64,000 nt of DNA from Haloarcula sp. DT43. GTDB lineage: Archaea; Halobacteriota; Halobacteria; Halobacteriales; Haloarculaceae. The notes beneath the pieces are model-generated. The model was not told the DNA's origin. It did not search any database and worked only from the letters and a program-made list of their open reading frames with translations. This document shows positions 60,504 to 64,000 of this stretch, piece by piece. The stretch lies in contig NZ_JAYMGZ010000001.1 in assembly GCF_037078405.1 (NCBI RefSeq), positions 1,116,001 to 1,180,000 of the forward strand, read 5' to 3'. The position numbers and the translations under genes are program-made. Each line of letters begins with the position of its first letter. Position 1 is the stretch's first letter.

Positions 60504-60569
60504 ATGTGGACACGGTCGTTAGCTGTTGCCATCATGTCACCCCCGCGCTGCTGGGTGGTTCTCAAATGA
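60504..60569 (+). CDS. 21-codon mini-ORF coupled to gcvPA
   Basis: A frame '[20 protein letters not shown]' plus one Lys follows a good Shine-Dalgarno 'aaggag' (60491-60496, 7-nt spacing). Its TGA overlaps the gcvPA ATG in the arrangement ATGA. gcvPA itself has only a weak SD in front, so ribosomes ending the mini-ORF may restart on gcvPA. Whether the peptide matters is unknown. Confidence 0.4.
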   Translation: MWTRSLAVAIMSPPRCWVVLK

Positions 60570-61909
60570 GCGATAGTGACTCACACGCGACAGGCAGTCC
60601 GTACGCACCGCAGACGGCCGCAGAGACCGCCGCGATGCTCGACGCAGTCGGGGCCGACGACCTCGACGCGCTGTTCGACGTTCCCGAGTCCGTCGCCTTC
60701 GACGGCGAGTTCGGCATCGACGCCCGGAGCGAGCGGGCGACGCGCCGGGAGGTCGCGGCCCTGCTGGGCCGTAACGCCGACCTCACCGAGTTTCTCGGCC
60801 GCGGGCACTACGACCACTACGTCCCGAGCATCGTCGACGACCTCGCCGGCCGCTCCGAGTTCCTGACCTCCTACACGCAGTACCAGCCGGAGGTCGCGCA
60901 GGGTTTCCTCCAGGCACTCTTCGAGTTCCAGTCGATGCTGGTCGAACTCACGGGGCTGGGCGTCGCCAACTGCTCGATGTACGACGACGCGACGGCGCTC
61001 GGCGAGGCGGCGACGCTCGCCCAGCGAGTCCGGTCGGTGTCGGGCGACCGGGTTCTGATCCCCGAGCACCTCCGCGAGGGCAAGCGCGCAGTGCTCGCGA
61101 ACTACGCCGACGGGCCGGGCCTCGCCGTCGAGTCCTATCCGATGGACGACGGCGCGGTCGACGTGGATGCGCTGTCCGACCGGATAGACGACGACACCGC
61201 GATGGTGTACGCCGAGTCGCCGACGGTCCGGGGGGTCATCGAGGAGCGCCTCGGCGCTGTCGGCGACCTCACCGACGACCACGACGCGCTGTTCTGCCTC
61301 GGGTCGGACCCCGTGGCGCTGTCCCTGCTGGAGCGCCCGGTCGACGTGGGCGCGGACGTGGTCGTGGGCGACGCGGCCTCGCTCGGCACCGGCACGGCCT
61401 ACGGCTTCGGCCTCGGGATGTTCGTCACGCGCGAGGAGTACCTGCGGCAGGTCCCCGGGCGGCTGGTCGGGGCCAGCGAGGACGCCGCGGACCGCCGGGC
61501 GTACACGCTGACGCTCCAGACACGCGAACAGCACATCCGCAAGGAGCGGGCCACCTCGAACATCTGCACGAACCAGGCGTGGGTCGCGCTCCGGACCGCG
61601 ATGCACGCCGCGTGGCTCGGCCCCGACGGACTGGTCGACCTCGCGAACGAGTGCGTGACTCGCCCCCGGGACCTCGCCGACCGTCTCAACGACATCGTCG
61701 GGGTGCAGGCACCGGTCCACGGCCGCCACCACTTCCGGGAGTTCGTCGCCCGCACCGACCAGCCGGCCAGCGCCATCGTGGCCGACCTCGCCGACGAGGG
61801 CTACGCCGTCCACGCGGTCGGCGAGCACCTGATTCAGGTGTGCGCCACGGAGACCACGGCCGAGGCCGAGGACGGCCTCGTCGCGGCGCTGTCGGAGGTG
61901 GCGAAATGA
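60566..61909 (+). CDS. gcvPA: glycine dehydrogenase (decarboxylating) subunit 1, GcvPA
   Basis: A 447-residue subunit of the split glycine decarboxylase (P-protein), the half lacking the PLP lysine. '[20 protein letters not shown]' and '[20 protein letters not shown]' are typical, as are '[20 protein letters not shown]', '[20 protein letters not shown]' and '[10 protein letters not shown]'. It pairs with GcvPB to form the active site. The ATG at 60566 ('[15 protein letters not shown]') overlaps the mini-ORF. It overlaps gcvPB by 4 bp (ATGA). Expected in an organism using glycine as a one-carbon source. Confidence 0.94.
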   Translation: MSDSDSHATGSPYAPQTAAETAAMLDAVGADDLDALFDVPESVAFDGEFGIDARSERATRREVAALLGRNADLTEFLGRGHYDHYVPSIVDDLAGRSEFLTSYTQYQPEVAQGFLQALFEFQSMLVELTGLGVANCSMYDDATALGEAATLAQRVRSVSGDRVLIPEHLREGKRAVLANYADGPGLAVESYPMDDGAVDVDALSDRIDDDTAMVYAESPTVRGVIEERLGAVGDLTDDHDALFCLGSDPVALSLLERPVDVGADVVVGDAASLGTGTAYGFGLGMFVTREEYLRQVPGRLVGASEDAADRRAYTLTLQTREQHIRKERATSNICTNQAWVALRTAMHAAWLGPDGLVDLANECVTRPRDLADRLNDIVGVQAPVHGRHHFREFVARTDQPASAIVADLADEGYAVHAVGEHLIQVCATETTAEAEDGLVAALSEVAK

Positions 61910-63327
61910 ACTACGACCAGGCGCGCTGGACCGACGACGGCGACGACCGCTACGAGCCCCTGCTTTCGGAGAAGGCCAGCGAGACCGTCGAGGTCGAGGA
62001 CTCGACGCTACCCGAGGACCTGACGCGGGACTCGCTGACGCTCCCGGGGCCGGCCGAGCCGGAACTGGCCCGCCACTACACGCGCCTCTCGCAGATGAAC
62101 TACGGCGTCGAGAGCGGGCCGTTCCCGCTTGGCTCCTGTACGATGAAGTACAACCCCTCGTTCACCGAGGACGTCGCCGCACGGCCCGACGCCGCGGTCC
62201 ACCCGGACCGCCCCGACAGGACGGTCCAGGGGACGCTCGCGCTGTGTCACCGCCTGCAGGACTACCTCGGCCGCATCGGCGGGATGGACGCCGTCACCCT
62301 CCAGCCCCCGGCCGGCGCGGCCGGCGAGTTCACCGGCATCCGGATAGCGAAGGCCTACCACGAGGAAAACGGCGACGAGCGCCGTGAGGTCGTCATCCCG
62401 GACTCGGCCCACGGCACGAACTTCGCGACGGCGGCGATGGCCGGCTACGACGTGGTCGAACTCCCGAGCGACGACGACGGCCGCGTCGACGTCGAAGCGC
62501 TGGCGGCCGCAGTCGGCGACGACACCGCCGCGCTGATGCTCACGAACCCCAACACGCTCGGGCTGTTCGAGCGCGACATCGAGACCATCGCGGACATCGT
62601 CCACGACGCCGGCGGCCTGCTGTACTACGACGGCGCGAACCTCAACGCCCTGCTCGGGCGCGCTCGCCCCGGCGACATGGGCTTCGACGTGATGCACTAC
62701 AACGTCCACAAGACGTTCGCGACGCCCCACGGCGGGGGCGGCCCCGGAGCCGGTCCCGTCGGCGTCCGCGAGGGACTGGCTCAGTTCCTGCCGGCCCCCC
62801 ACGTCAGGGAACGCGACGGCAACTACGAGTACTACGAACCGGAGGCGTCGATTGGCAAGGTCCACGGCTTCTACGGCAACTGGCCGGTGCTGGTCAAGGC
62901 CTTCGCCTACATCGCCCGGCTCGGCGACGCGGGGCTCCGGGACGCCAGCGCGAAGGCCGTGCTGAACGCGAACTACCTCGCCGAGCAGATAGCGTACGAC
63001 GTGCCCTTCGGCCCGTTCCACCACGAGTTCGTCGCCAGCGCGGGCGACCAGGACGCGGCCGACGCCGCCAAGCGGATGCTCGACTACGGCGTCCACCCGC
63101 CGACGACGAAGTGGCCCGAAATCGTCGACGAGGCGCTGATGACTGAGCCGACCGAGGCGGAGACCAAGCGGTCGCTCGACCAGCTCGCGGCCGCGTTCGA
63201 CGCCGTGGCCGGCGACTCCGACGCCGAACTGGCCGACGCGCCCTCGCGCCCGGCGGCGAAGCGCATCGACCAGGTCAGCGCCGCCAGGACCCCGCGGCTC
63301 TCCTGGCAGGCCCTCGACGACGCGTAG
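61906..63327 (+). CDS. gcvPB: glycine dehydrogenase (decarboxylating) subunit 2, GcvPB
   Basis: A 473-residue subunit carrying the pyridoxal-phosphate site of glycine decarboxylase. '[20 protein letters not shown]', '[20 protein letters not shown]', '[20 protein letters not shown]' and '[20 protein letters not shown]' match the family. The PLP lysine is in '[20 protein letters not shown]'. The start at 61906 overlaps gcvPA. Last gene of the operon, which lacks lpd here. Confidence 0.95.
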   Translation: MNYDQARWTDDGDDRYEPLLSEKASETVEVEDSTLPEDLTRDSLTLPGPAEPELARHYTRLSQMNYGVESGPFPLGSCTMKYNPSFTEDVAARPDAAVHPDRPDRTVQGTLALCHRLQDYLGRIGGMDAVTLQPPAGAAGEFTGIRIAKAYHEENGDERREVVIPDSAHGTNFATAAMAGYDVVELPSDDDGRVDVEALAAAVGDDTAALMLTNPNTLGLFERDIETIADIVHDAGGLLYYDGANLNALLGRARPGDMGFDVMHYNVHKTFATPHGGGGPGAGPVGVREGLAQFLPAPHVRERDGNYEYYEPEASIGKVHGFYGNWPVLVKAFAYIARLGDAGLRDASAKAVLNANYLAEQIAYDVPFGPFHHEFVASAGDQDAADAAKRMLDYGVHPPTTKWPEIVDEALMTEPTEAETKRSLDQLAAAFDAVAGDSDAELADAPSRPAAKRIDQVSAARTPRLSWQALDDA

Positions 63328-63401
63328 CCGCGTTTCGACATTTGATACTTTCGCCCGAGCGTATATGATACCCCGCCGTATAGCAGTTATAACGGAACGC
63401 T

Positions 63402-64000
63402 ATGTCGGATACGCCGAACTTGTTGTACGTCGGTCCTGCCGACGAGGACGCGGACACAGCCACACCGGACGCGTCGGCCACAGTCACGACAGTGACGGGC
63501 GCGCTGTCGGAACTGGCCGACCGGCCCTACGACATCGTCGTCTGTGAACAGACCCTGCCGGGGGACGAGTCCGGCCTGGACGTGCTGGCGGCGATACGCG
63601 CCGACTATCCGGGGCTTCCGGTCGTCCTCACGACGGCCGAACCGGACGGCGCGGTCGCCGCCCAGGCGACGCGTCACGACGTGACCGAGTACGTGCCCCG
63701 CAGCGAAGTGTCGCTGTCGGACCGAGTACGCGACATCGCGGGGCGCGAACCGATGGATACCGACGAGGGTGCCGCCGGCGACGGCCGGGCGAGACTCCCG
63801 CCGACGCTCGCGGCTCCGTTCGACGCCATCGCCGGCAGCATCTCCGACGCCGTCGTCACAATCGACGACGAGAGCGAGATAGTGTACGCGAACGACGGGG
63901 CCGCCGAACTGACGGGCTACGACCGCGGGGCGCTGGTCGGAGCCGACTTCGCGGAACTGATTCCCGAGCACCTGCGAAGCGCCCACCGCGAGGGCATCGA
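63402..64000 (+). CDS. degenerate receiver plus PAS sensor protein, cut by window edge
   Basis: About 199 residues are visible before the edge. Residues 5-115 form a receiver-like domain: 'LLYVGPADEDADTA', 'YDIVVCEQTLPGDESGLDVL' and 'LPVVLTTAEPDGAVAAQ'. The phospho-acceptor Asp position is Glu49, and the conserved Lys region reads 'EYVPRSEV'. From about 140 a PAS domain begins: 'AGSISDAVVTIDDESEIVYA' and 'NDGAAELTGYDRGALVGADF'. It is probably a Bat-type or histidine kinase sensor; the output domain lies outside. The ATG at 63402 follows an AT-rich promoter ('gtatagcagttataa'). Confidence 0.8.
   Translation, partial: MSDTPNLLYVGPADEDADTATPDASATVTTVTGALSELADRPYDIVVCEQTLPGDESGLDVLAAIRADYPGLPVVLTTAEPDGAVAAQATRHDVTEYVPRSEVSLSDRVRDIAGREPMDTDEGAAGDGRARLPPTLAAPFDAIAGSISDAVVTIDDESEIVYANDGAAELTGYDRGALVGADFAELIPEHLRSAHREGI

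Noticed and set aside
60459-60565. A glycine riboswitch between gcvH and gcvPA
   Set aside because: The conserved glycine aptamer cores are not visible. The gap is fully explained by a short spacer and the mini-ORF.
1-64000. CRISPR arrays, rRNA genes and origin repeats
   Set aside because: No regularly spaced direct repeats with unique spacers, no rRNA-like stretches and no clusters of origin boxes were seen, including near the orc1/cdc6 relic.

Overview
The window is chromosomal DNA from a halophilic archaeon (class Halobacteria). The evidence is acidic proteins, strong GC bias at third codon positions from about 14.6 kb onward, largely leaderless genes with TATA boxes about 25-30 nt upstream of the start, twin-arginine lipoproteins with 'AGC' lipoboxes, and typical haloarchaeal families (Bat-type HTH_10 regulators, RadB, Cdc48, DUF2240, split trp operons, S8e). 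A Haloarcula-like relative is plausible, but I cannot fix the genus.

1-13.9 kb: a visibly AT-richer accessory island for surface glycan synthesis. It holds three GT4 glycosyltransferases (one cut by the left edge), one GT2, a GT-C type membrane glycosyltransferase, an O-antigen ligase/polymerase-like protein, a flippase, a sulfatase-like enzyme, and a small ribbon-helix-helix protein in an operon with an alkaline-phosphatase-superfamily phosphodiesterase. An intact IS6-type element with perfect 8-bp target duplication (7995-8737) sits between two glycan genes. A badly decayed second IS6-type transposase lies at about 4285-4850. A relic of an orc1/cdc6 gene (about 14168-14380) marks the junction with the core genome.

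14.6-22.4 kb: lineage-specific genes. These are a repeat-built DUF4330-like membrane protein, an RNA ligase, a 37-residue zinc ribbon, then a run of regulators: a Bat-type activator, a membrane protein with eleven outer calcium-binding repeats and an inner winged helix, and two tandem membrane-anchored HTH proteins preceded by a repeated GTGAAACAGT element.

22.4-39.5 kb: housekeeping genes. They include trkA, phoU, radB, a CUT2 sugar ABC transporter, larC, two-domain cdc48, a four-CBS protein with a probable HPF-like tail, a single-domain lycopene-cyclase-like protein and tRNA-Val(GAC).

39.6-54 kb: the trpDFEG operon (with a TGTAC/GTACA palindrome at its promoter), pyrF, S8e, an AbrB-PhoU regulator divergent from pstSCAB (with a 14-bp direct repeat at the pst promoter), a TatD-like hydrolase and an NYN nuclease.

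54-64 kb: a P1B-4-type metal ATPase behind a universal stress protein, a PAS histidine kinase, the glycine cleavage operon gcvT-gcvH-gcvPA-gcvPB (with a 21-codon mini-ORF coupled to gcvPA), and the start of a sensor with a degenerate receiver plus PAS domain cut by the right edge.

The most unusual signals are the membrane-spanning calcium-repeat/winged-helix protein next to the tandem membrane HTH genes and their repeated operator-like boxes, and the C-terminal 'LGYL' tail shared by the ribbon-helix-helix protein and the sulfatase-like enzyme.
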